Assembly: GCA_023387715.1 (NCBI GenBank)
Contig: JAEWHQ010000104.1
Location: 1-11,845 of the forward strand
Reading direction: 5' to 3'
From: Pseudomonadota bacterium
GTDB lineage: Bacteria > Pseudomonadota > Alphaproteobacteria > Rhizobiales > Rhizobiaceae
DNA: 11,845 bases
Part shown: positions 1 to 5,361 of the stretch, piece after piece
Position numbering within the stretch: position 1 is the first letter of the stretch
Layout: each line of letters starts with the position of its first letter
The notes under the pieces: generated by a model
Seen by the model: the letters and a program-made list of their open reading frames with translations, nothing else
What the model was told of the DNA's origin: nothing
Database searches by the model: none
Program-made: the position numbers and the translations under genes

Positions 1-32
1 GGTTGGGGGTTCGAGTCCCTCCGGGCCCACCA
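1..32 (+). tRNA. tRNA, 3' end only (isotype unresolved)
   Basis: The first 32 bases form the end of a tRNA. A five-pair T stem (5-9 with 17-21, one G-U pair) encloses the loop TTCGAGT at 10-16. The 3' half of the acceptor stem, CGGGCCC, is at 22-28, the discriminator A at 29, and an encoded CCA at 30-32. The 5' side of the acceptor must therefore read GGGCCCG. The anticodon lies left of the window. GGGCCC-type acceptor stems with discriminator A fit CAT-anticodon (Ile2 or Met-like) tRNAs among others, but the isotype cannot be settled here. Confidence 0.93.
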
Positions 33-63
33 TTTCCTTTCTTTAAATTTCAATCATCAGCAC

Positions 64-87
64 TTTCAAGTTTGTATGTACTTGAAA
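64..87. repeat. Inverted repeat, 8-base arms
   Basis: TTTCAAGT at 64-71 is the exact reverse complement of ACTTGAAA at 80-87, with an 8-base loop. It lies 32 bases behind the tRNA CCA end and could be a weak stem-loop in the tRNA readthrough RNA. No U-tract follows. Confidence 0.5.
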
Positions 88-95
88 ACATTGCC

Positions 96-127
96 TTTAG
101 AGCTCTCTCTCTGAACACGGCTCTAAA
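96..127. repeat. Inverted repeat, 8-base arms
   Basis: TTTAGAGC at 96-103 is the exact reverse complement of GCTCTAAA at 120-127, separated by 16 bases that start with a CT run. It is the second of two consecutive potential hairpins behind the tRNA. No function can be assigned; it lacks a U-tract. Confidence 0.5.
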
Positions 128-142
128 TGTCATACAAATGAA
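128..142. repeat. 15-base direct repeat, copy 1 of 2
   Basis: TGTCATACAAATGAA occurs here and again, identically, at 4235-4249 in the gap between the Na/Pi transporter and the LacI-type regulator. Both copies are intergenic. The shared half-motif CATACAAA also appears in reverse as TTTGTATG at 71-78. A shared regulator site is possible; identity unknown. Confidence 0.55.
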
Positions 143-229
143 AATCTCAAACGGGTAGATAAACATTTCATTGATGCAGAAAAGTTCATCAAACCAAGTT
201 TTTTAATCATTTCCCTTTATAGTTTTATC

Positions 230-250
230 GTCATATGTATGTTATATGAC
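230..250. promoter_or_regulatory. Possible operator or Pho-box-like site before TagD-like gene
   Basis: GTCATAT at 230-236 and ATATGAC at 244-250 form a perfect inverted repeat around 7 bases, ending 57 bases before the ATG at 308. The same stretch can be read as two half-sites 11 bases apart, GTCAT around 230 and GTTAT around 241, which is the geometry of a PhoB box (CTGTCAT-N4-CTGTCAT). The match to CTGTCAT is only partial in both halves. Whether it is a dyad operator, a Pho box or neither cannot be decided from sequence. Confidence 0.3.
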
Positions 251-307
251 AAAAAATCATCTTTTTAAAAAAGATCGCCCGGCCGGCAATAATCAATTGG
301 AACAGAG

Positions 308-721
308 ATGAATAAGCGTATTTTACCTAATATTGTCCTGACTTACGGGACATTTGATATTTTTCATGCAGGTCATGTCAATATCCTCAGACGTGCACGT
401 CAATTGGGTGAAAAACTAATCGTTGCAGTTTCAACTGATGAGTTTAATGCCATTAAGGGTAAAAAGTCACTTTTCAGTTTTGAAGAGCGTAAGCTGATTG
501 TTGAATCATCCAAATATGTTGATCTGGTCATCCCGGAAGAAAACTGGGAACAAAAGATACACGATGTCCAGCGCTATAATGTTTCTACTTTTGTGATGGG
601 ACATGACTGGAAGGGTAAATTTGACTTTCTAAAACCCCATTGTGATGTCGTCTATCTCGACAGAACACCGGTTATCTCTTCATCTTATTATAAAGAAGCC
701 ATTCAAACTGCTGTCGCCTAA
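308..721 (+). CDS. Glycerol-3-phosphate cytidylyltransferase-like protein (TagD/GCT type)
   Basis: Expected reaction: CTP plus sn-glycerol 3-phosphate to CDP-glycerol and diphosphate, in the cytoplasm; CDP-glycerol feeds teichoic-acid or capsule-type polymers. The 137-residue protein fits the family length of about 130. The nucleotidyltransferase signature GTFDIFHAGH is at residues 14-23, the stretch VSTDEFN at 41-47, and the family block GHDWKGKFDFL at 98-108. The conserved RTEGISTT loop of Bacillus TagD is altered here to RTPVISSS (119-126), so specificity for glycerol phosphate is not assured. The ATG at 308 has GGAACAGAG just ahead as a weak ribosome site. Two sampled lines are about 40% GC, below the right-hand genes, and the gene lies close behind a tRNA 3' end, suggesting acquisition. 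No glycerol-phosphate polymerase or capsule gene is visible nearby. Confidence 0.88.
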   Translation: MNKRILPNIVLTYGTFDIFHAGHVNILRRARQLGEKLIVAVSTDEFNAIKGKKSLFSFEERKLIVESSKYVDLVIPEENWEQKIHDVQRYNVSTFVMGHDWKGKFDFLKPHCDVVYLDRTPVISSSYYKEAIQTAVA

Positions 722-739
722 CAGTCTATTATAGCAAAT

Positions 740-1447
740 ATGATGCATAACATGACTGCAAGCTTTTCTCCGCACCAAACACTTGATAGCGTCACAGTTG
801 AGCGGCAGAAGTTGGCAGTTTTAGCTGCCAACCAACAACCAGTTCTCATCAAAAACTGTAACTTAGAAAACACCGACCTGTCCGGTTTAAATTTAACCGG
901 ATGGGTATTTGAAAGCTGCACCTTAAAACATGCTGACTTCACCAGCGCAGTACTGGAACACAGCCGGTTTAAAAGCTGCCGCGGGGCCTATACCAACTTT
1001 ACCGCCGCATATTTACTCGAAGCTCATTTCATCAACAGTGATTTCAATAATACAAATTTTGTCGGTGCTATGTTGTCGGAAGCAAGCTTTACCGGTTGCA
1101 AATTAACCGGTGCCGACCTCACACGCGTCAAAACAACCGGAACCTTGTTTAAAGACACAACATTATCCGCCGCACGTTTGCCCCGCTTTTCGTTCCGAAA
1201 AGCGCAATTGCAAAATATCGATTTCAGCTTTGCCGATTTGTTCGAATGTGACTTCCGCGAAGCCGATTTTGATGATTGCCGTCTGAGCGAAGCCAATCTT
1301 GTTGATGCTAAATTTGATGGCGCAGATTTGCGCGGTGCTGATCTTGGCGGCTTACGCCTCAATGATGCCAGACGTTTTAAAGGCGCCATTATCTCTAAAA
1401 GTCAGGCCAGCGAAATTTTAGCGGAAATGGGGCTGAAAGTTCTCTAG
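740..1447 (+). CDS. Pentapeptide-repeat protein
   Basis: The 235-residue protein consists largely of A(D/N)LXX-type pentapeptides, for example TDLSG, ADFTS, TNFTA, SDFNN, TNFVG, ASFTG, ADLTR, CDFRE, ADFDD, ANLVD, ADLRG and ADLGG, between about residues 35 and 205. Such repeats fold as a right-handed quadrilateral beta-helix. A short C-terminal tail, ISKSQASEILAEMGLKVL, follows and is probably helical. Some pentapeptide proteins (Qnr, MfpA) mimic DNA and protect gyrase, but most have no known role and nothing here singles out gyrase. There is no signal peptide. The gene starts 18 bases behind the TagD-like stop and is probably co-transcribed. ATGs at 740, 743 and 752 are all possible starts; none has a strong ribosome site. 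Confidence 0.9.
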   Translation: MMHNMTASFSPHQTLDSVTVERQKLAVLAANQQPVLIKNCNLENTDLSGLNLTGWVFESCTLKHADFTSAVLEHSRFKSCRGAYTNFTAAYLLEAHFINSDFNNTNFVGAMLSEASFTGCKLTGADLTRVKTTGTLFKDTTLSAARLPRFSFRKAQLQNIDFSFADLFECDFREADFDDCRLSEANLVDAKFDGADLRGADLGGLRLNDARRFKGAIISKSQASEILAEMGLKVL

Positions 1448-1474
1448 AACTCTCAGCAATCTATTTACAAAAAA

Positions 1475-1498
1475 GCAAATACATTAGAAAATATTTGC
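1475..1498. repeat. Inverted repeat, 7-base arms
   Basis: GCAAATA at 1475-1481 and TATTTGC at 1492-1498 pair perfectly around 10 bases, in the 81-base gap between the pentapeptide gene and the VOC gene. A short T-run follows at about 1506-1510. It could be a weak terminator for the upstream genes or an operator of the VOC gene; the stem is AT-rich and neither reading is strong. Confidence 0.35.
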
Positions 1499-1528
1499 AG
1501 CAATATTTTTCAAATTCGGAGCGTCATT

Positions 1529-1921
1529 ATGAAACTTGGCTATACAATTATTTACGTTCCGGATGTGGCCGCTTCTGTAAAATTTTTCTCCGAAAGCTTT
1601 GGCTTTCCGGTACGTTTTTTGCATGAAGGCGGCGATTATGGCGAGATGGAAACCGGAGAAACAACGCTTGCCTTTGCCAGCGTCACTTTAGCCGACACGA
1701 ATTTTAAAACCGGCATTGTTGCTGCGCATTCTTCGCAAAAACCGCTTGGTATGGAAATTGCCTTTGTCACAGACAATGTTGCAGAAGCACACGCAAAAGC
1801 TTTGGCAAACGGCGCGCAGGAACTGGCAGCACCAAAACAAAAACCTTGGGGACAGACAGTGTCTTATGTCCGCAGCCCTGACGGCACTTTGATTGAGTTG
1901 TGCACGCCTGTAGGCGGCTAA
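1529..1921 (+). CDS. VOC-superfamily (glyoxalase/bleomycin-resistance fold) protein
   Basis: The 130-residue protein has the two beta-alpha-beta-beta-beta modules of the vicinal-oxygen-chelate fold: LGYTIIYVPDVAASVKFFSE at residues 3-22 and LGMEIAFVTDNVAEAHAKA at 73-91, ending in SPDGTLIELCTP at 116-127. E123 in LIEL is the usual C-terminal metal ligand, and E76 may be another. The usual early histidine ligand is absent: residues 4-6 are G-Y-T. Metal-dependent glyoxalase I activity is therefore doubtful, and a binding or antibiotic-sequestering role is equally possible. The start at 1529 has CGGAG seven bases upstream, a good ribosome site. It lies 81 bases behind the pentapeptide gene and converges on the next gene with 9 bases between stop codons. 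Confidence 0.88.
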   Translation: MKLGYTIIYVPDVAASVKFFSESFGFPVRFLHEGGDYGEMETGETTLAFASVTLADTNFKTGIVAAHSSQKPLGMEIAFVTDNVAEAHAKALANGAQELAAPKQKPWGQTVSYVRSPDGTLIELCTPVGG

Positions 1922-1930
1922 GCGCCTTGC

Positions 1931-2311
1931 TCAGCTGCCATCGAGATGGAATTTATGCAGGATGCGGTGCAAAACCGGCGCGCATAAAAAGCTGACAGAC
2001 GCCAGAAAAAACAAATTGGCATAAAGGCCGAACAGGCCAATAAACAGTTTGCCGCTCAGACTATCCGGCATTTGCACAATCCCAAAGCCACCGAGCAGAA
2101 ATGCCGAATGAATAATTGCATTTTCAAGCGTGGTGTCTTCAAAATATAACAGCCCTGTCGCGCCGACCAGAACGGAAAGCCCCAACACGCCAACAACCCA
2201 GCAAAAATGCTTCAGTAAACGGGCCGCAAATGCCCCTTTTGACAATAGTTTATCACTTGCCCGTTCGTACATGGCTTTCCCGCAACAAATCCACCCGTTG
2301 ATCCGCTCCAT
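1931..2311 (-). CDS. Small integral membrane protein of unknown function
   Basis: Taking the ATG at 2311, the protein has 126 residues. Hydrophobic stretches run at about 35-57, 64-81 and 88-112, and the C-terminus APVLHRILHKFHL ends in a basic, histidine-rich cytoplasmic-type tail. The layout of helix, short re-entrant-like segment and helix resembles a two-helix ion-channel pore, but the segment between them (HSAFLLGGFGIVQMPD) has no TVGYGD-type potassium filter, so no channel activity is claimed. A longer reading frame reaches a TTG at 2380 that overlaps the transporter's TGA as TTGA, which would allow translational coupling. The ATG at 2311 was preferred because MERINGW looks like a natural start, though its ribosome site (AAAGA) is weak. 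It is 65 bases behind the Na/Pi transporter and probably in its operon. Confidence 0.65.
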   Translation of the reverse strand: MERINGWICCGKAMYERASDKLLSKGAFAARLLKHFCWVVGVLGLSVLVGATGLLYFEDTTLENAIIHSAFLLGGFGIVQMPDSLSGKLFIGLFGLYANLFFLASVSFLCAPVLHRILHKFHLDGS

Positions 2312-2376
2312 TATAGCCAGATCTTTAAAAAGGAAAGTACAATTGAAGCAGTAGGCTGATAGTACGCTTAAATGCT

Positions 2377-4050
2377 TCAAGCCAACATATCAGCGGGTTT
2401 ATCTTTAGCGATACGCAAGCGGCTTTCACGCAACGACCCAGTTTCCTGCAACAGCGGATAGGCAACCGAGGCCAAATGAGCATTAACGCGTTTCAGATCG
2501 CGCAAAATATCTATATGGAGACTGCTTGTTTCAATGGCCGCCGCATTACCGGCACGCACCCGATCAAGATGACGCTCAGCCGAAGCCGTTTCCGCACTGC
2601 GAATTGCTGTTTTGGCAATTACCAACTGGCGCGCCAATGCTTCATCACGGGAGAGGAAAATGGCCTGCGCTAGGGTCAAATTCTCCAAGCTCTTTTCATA
2701 AAAACCTGTCAGCTCGCTCAAACCTTCTGCTGAAAAATTTAACCGGTTGCGGTTTTTCTTCAAGGCAATTTCTGCAAGCCCGCCAGCGATAATGTCACCG
2801 CTATGTTCGAGATTAATGACATAGTTTAAAATTTCCTGTGCCCGCAGATTTTCATCTCGTGTCAGCTGGCTGCGATCAATACGCGCCACATACATTTTAA
2901 TGGCTTCATGACGCTCATCCACCTCCGTCTCCAAATCAGCTATTTGCCGACAGGTCTCCGCGCCGGACGTACGAAACGCCTCCAGACTTTTCTCCAGCAT
3001 TTGATTGACCAGATCACCCACGCGCAAGGTTTCACGCGCTGCAACCGCCAGCGCCATATTGGGCACATCCAGCAAATTATCATCCAGATAGGTTGTTGCA
3101 ATATCGTCGCCTTCGGCACTTTGCGGCATCAAAAGTGCCGTCAAACGGCCAACAGGTGTAATCAGCGGCAGAAACAGAACCAGCAGAGCTATGTTGAAAA
3201 ACAAATGCGCATAGATCGGCAACTGCGCCGGGTCACTCATATGCACAACCAATAAACCGGCCAAAGGTCTGGCAAAAATAAGCAAACCAAATGCCCCTAA
3301 TGCCCGCACGATCAAGTTGGAAAAAGCCAGTCGCTTTGCTTCCAGCCCTTCGCCTGCAACAGCCAATAAGGGCGGCACGGCACCGCCCACATTGGCACCC
3401 GCCACCAAAGCAAGCCCGAGTGCTGGCGTGATAATAGACGCTTTGGCCAATAACATGACAAATATGACCACAGCCAAACTGGATGAGCCTAAAATGGCCA
3501 GCCCTGCGGCAAAAATCAGCGCAAAGAGCGGTGCATCATCAAGGGCTGAAAGAATGGTTGCGATAATGGGTGCATGACGCAGCGGCTCGGTAACCGCAGA
3601 CATCAGTTGTAAAGCCAGCAACATCAGGCCAAGCCCGAGAATAGCACGACCAACGCCCTTACCCATCGTGCTCTGGCGGTTGGAGAAGATAAAAACACCC
3701 AAAAAGATAAAGACACTCGCCAACCAATGCACATTCATCGACAAGATAATGGCAGCAATGGCAGTACCGACATTCGCACCCAGCATCACCGCCTGCCCCA
3801 TACGCGGGCTAAGCAGATTTTTGCCGGCAAAAGATGCAGCAATCACTGCCGTGGCTGTGCTGGATTGTAACAGCAGCGTGGCTAAAAAACCGGAAAAAGC
3901 AGCCTGCACACGGTTTTTTGTGCCTTTGGCAATCCACTGCCGCAACATGGGCCCGAAAGCGCGCATCACGCCGGTTTTTATAAGACGCAACCCCCAAAAC
4001 AGCAAAGCCGCTGCACCAAGCAAATCGATCAGCTGGATGGTTGATTGCAT
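2377..4050 (-). CDS. Na/Pi-cotransporter family protein with C-terminal PhoU-like domain (YjbB type)
   Basis: The 557-residue protein has two related Na/Pi-cotransporter repeats. The first carries QSSTATAV at residues 62-69 and GANVGT at 91-96. The second carries GSSSLAVV at 188-195 and GANVGG at 218-223; here the usual glutamine of the second QSS is replaced by glycine. Multiple membrane helices span about 5-310. The soluble half, about 330-550, is helical with the acidic and basic pattern of a PhoU-like domain. The E. coli relative YjbB exports phosphate, and others import it with sodium, so direction cannot be read from sequence. The ATG at 4050 has a strong ribosome site, GGGGAGGA, nine bases upstream. 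It is transcribed divergently from the LacI-type regulator, and the shared gap holds candidate operators. Confidence 0.9.
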   Translation of the reverse strand: MQSTIQLIDLLGAAALLFWGLRLIKTGVMRAFGPMLRQWIAKGTKNRVQAAFSGFLATLLLQSSTATAVIAASFAGKNLLSPRMGQAVMLGANVGTAIAAIILSMNVHWLASVFIFLGVFIFSNRQSTMGKGVGRAILGLGLMLLALQLMSAVTEPLRHAPIIATILSALDDAPLFALIFAAGLAILGSSSLAVVIFVMLLAKASIITPALGLALVAGANVGGAVPPLLAVAGEGLEAKRLAFSNLIVRALGAFGLLIFARPLAGLLVVHMSDPAQLPIYAHLFFNIALLVLFLPLITPVGRLTALLMPQSAEGDDIATTYLDDNLLDVPNMALAVAARETLRVGDLVNQMLEKSLEAFRTSGAETCRQIADLETEVDERHEAIKMYVARIDRSQLTRDENLRAQEILNYVINLEHSGDIIAGGLAEIALKKNRNRLNFSAEGLSELTGFYEKSLENLTLAQAIFLSRDEALARQLVIAKTAIRSAETASAERHLDRVRAGNAAAIETSSLHIDILRDLKRVNAHLASVAYPLLQETGSLRESRLRIAKDKPADMLA

Positions 4051-4083
4051 TGTCTTTAATCCTCCCCTTGCACTTTACGTGTC

Positions 4084-4099
4084 TGGCAATAATCTGCCA
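4084..4099. promoter_or_regulatory. Candidate second operator, TGGCA-N6-TGCCA
   Basis: TGGCAATAATCTGCCA has the same 5+6+5 architecture as the perfect palindrome at 4104-4119, with one changed base per arm. The two centres are 20 bases apart, close to two helical turns, which would suit cooperative binding. The same bases also resemble a PhoB box (CTGGCAATAAT then CTGCCAC, 11-base spacing). Either reading is tentative. Confidence 0.35.
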
Positions 4100-4103
4100 C
4101 TTT

Positions 4104-4119
4104 TTGCACAGCTGTGCAA
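4104..4119. promoter_or_regulatory. Perfect 16-base palindrome, candidate LacI-family operator
   Basis: TTGCACAGCTGTGCAA is a perfect palindrome centred 62 bases ahead of the transporter ATG (4050) and about 250 bases ahead of the regulator. Even-length palindromes of this size are typical of LacI-family operators. A 15-of-16 copy lies at 8667-8682 and a 13-of-16 copy at 8576-8591, both beside the phosphatase genes. Binding by the adjacent regulator is inferred, not shown. Confidence 0.6.
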
Positions 4120-4234
4120 GAATAGAAAAAGATTTGAGAAAACTTATTTCAAGATAATAACAGTCAAGAAAACGCAGGCGATATTTGTGCGATAAAGCCC
4201 TATAAACAGATAGAAACTCGCGCAAATGACGCAT

Positions 4235-4249
4235 TGTCATACAAATGAA
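4235..4249. repeat. 15-base direct repeat, copy 2 of 2
   Basis: TGTCATACAAATGAA is identical to 128-142, also in a gap ahead of a gene. It lies about 110-125 bases before the regulator start. TTGTCA at 4234-4239 could be a -35 element, but no good -10 follows at proper spacing. No binding protein can be named. Confidence 0.5.
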
Positions 4250-4359
4250 GTATAGCTGCGGCAAAAGAGAAAAATTATAAAGTGTGAACACATGATTATG
4301 CTTCACCTTTCAACCATTTTGTGCAACCGTGCACCGCGATAGATAACCGGAAACCGCCC

Positions 4360-5361
4360 TTGTCAAAACCACCACGCATGCCGATCAGTGCCCAAAGAGT
4401 TGCAGAACGCGCAGGCGTTTCCCGCTCCGCCGTTTCCCGCACTTTCACCGAAGGCGCAAGCGTCTCGGAAGTCACCCGTGCCAAGGTTTTAAAAGCGGCA
4501 GACGAGTTAGGTTATCACGTCAACCATCTGGCGCGCGGCCTGATCCGCCATCAATCCGGCATTGTTTGTCTGATTATCGCCGAGATCAACACACCTTATC
4601 AGTCCAGCTTTCTGGAAGCTGCCACCCGCCATTTGCAGGCCATCGGCAAAGTGGTGATGGTGCTCAACACATCGGGCGAGCAGCATGCCATTGAAAGCGC
4701 ACTGCGCCAGACGCTGAACTATCGCGCCGATGCCACAGTTGTGGTTTCCGGCAGCCCTTCCCGCTCATTAGTGGAAACCTGCATCAATAACGGCCAGCGG
4801 GTCATTATGATCAACCGTGATGATCTGCCGGAAGGTACTGAGCAAATCATGGTTGATAATGCGGCGGCAACCGAACAGGCATTACTGATGCTGGAGCGCG
4901 CCGGTTGCAAAGATTTAACCGTGGTAAGTTCCACCGCCGGTACAGCTAGTATTTTGTCGCGTGAGCAATCTTTCATGGCAGCTGCCCGTCAGGCAGGTCT
5001 TGCGGTTAATCTTTGCCGTGCCGGGCCAACCGGTTACGTAACAGGGCTGGAGGCCGCGCGGCAGGTGCTTGCTTCGCCAAAACGGCCGGACGGTGTTTTC
5101 TGTGTCACTGATTTGCTGGCACTTGGTTTTATGGATGCCGCCAAGCGCGATTTCTCGCTCAATGTGCCGCAAGACCTCTGCATAATCGGTTTTGACGATA
5201 TTCCGCAGGCCAGCTGGCAGTCATACGAACTGACCACTTTCCGCCAGCCCTTGGAAGAAATGGCACAAGCCATTGCCACCAGCCTGCATGAAAATACCAG
5301 CCTGCCACCACAGGTTAAGTTTCCGCTGCAAACAGTTTGGCGGCGTTCCGTGCGCCCTTAA
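4360..5361 (+). CDS. LacI-family transcriptional regulator
   Basis: A DNA-binding repressor or activator with a sugar-binding-type effector domain. From the TTG at 4360 it has 333 residues. The helix-turn-helix ISAQRVAERAGVSRSAVSRTF is at about residues 9-29, followed by the hinge segment YHVNHLARGLIR at 52-63. The periplasmic-binding-like core then runs to the end, with GIVCLIIAEINTPYQSSFLEA early and CIIGFDDIPQASWQSYELTTFRQP late, both family hallmarks. The start is uncertain: TTG 4360 has GGAAA six bases ahead, GTG 4321 and ATG 4378 have no visible ribosome site. The ligand is unknown; its neighbours suggest an organophosphate or the dephosphorylated product. The gene is divergent from the Na/Pi transporter and overlaps the metallophosphoesterase stop. 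Likely targets are the palindromes at 4104-4119, 8576-8591 and 8667-8682. Confidence 0.92.
   Translation: MSKPPRMPISAQRVAERAGVSRSAVSRTFTEGASVSEVTRAKVLKAADELGYHVNHLARGLIRHQSGIVCLIIAEINTPYQSSFLEAATRHLQAIGKVVMVLNTSGEQHAIESALRQTLNYRADATVVVSGSPSRSLVETCINNGQRVIMINRDDLPEGTEQIMVDNAAATEQALLMLERAGCKDLTVVSSTAGTASILSREQSFMAAARQAGLAVNLCRAGPTGYVTGLEAARQVLASPKRPDGVFCVTDLLALGFMDAAKRDFSLNVPQDLCIIGFDDIPQASWQSYELTTFRQPLEEMAQAIATSLHENTSLPPQVKFPLQTVWRRSVRP

Larger units (their letters stand above)
33..307. other. AT-rich intergenic region with inverted repeats
   Basis: This 275-base gap between the tRNA and the TagD-like gene holds no credible gene. It contains several perfect inverted repeats: an 8-base pair of arms at 64-71/80-87, another at 96-103/120-127, 7-base arms at 230-236/244-250, and an AT-only-type palindrome at 259-275. 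None is followed by a clear T-run, so none is a convincing intrinsic terminator, although 64-87 and 96-127 could be tRNA transcript 3' structures. The promoter of the TagD-like gene must lie here, but no convincing -35/-10 pair was found. Confidence 0.6.
4051..4359. other. Divergent regulatory region, transporter / LacI-type regulator
   Basis: This gap of about 309 bases holds no gene. From left to right it carries the transporter's ribosome site, an imperfect operator-like dyad at 4084-4099, a perfect 16-base palindrome at 4104-4119, the 15-base repeat at 4235-4249, and TGCA-rich half-sites at about 4320-4334 just before the regulator. Clear -35/-10 hexamers were not found for either gene, though TTGCAC within the palindrome could act as a -35 for the transporter. 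Confidence 0.6.

Noticed and set aside
259..275. ATC-T5-A6-GAT palindrome as a terminator
   Set aside because: The stem is almost wholly A-T with no room for a loop and it lies just before a gene start, not behind a gene on either strand.
390..401. Palindrome GACGTGCACGTC inside the TagD-like gene
   Set aside because: It encodes the conserved Arg-Ala-Arg of the family and has a different arrangement from the TTGCA-N6-TGCAA sites; chance in coding sequence is the simpler explanation.
740..1447. Assignment of the pentapeptide protein as a Qnr-type quinolone-resistance protein
   Set aside because: Only the generic repeat is visible; the repeat is irregular and no Qnr-specific loops could be recognised.
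3809..4306. Long minus-strand reading frame overlapping the transporter start
   Set aside because: It lies in another frame over the well-supported transporter and the operator region, is Cys/His-rich in a non-protein-like way, and has no recognisable domain.
4320..4334. TGTGCAACCGTGCAC near the regulator start as another operator
   Set aside because: The TGCA half-sites are four bases apart, not six, so it does not fit the dyad seen at the other sites; kept only as half-sites in the gap description.
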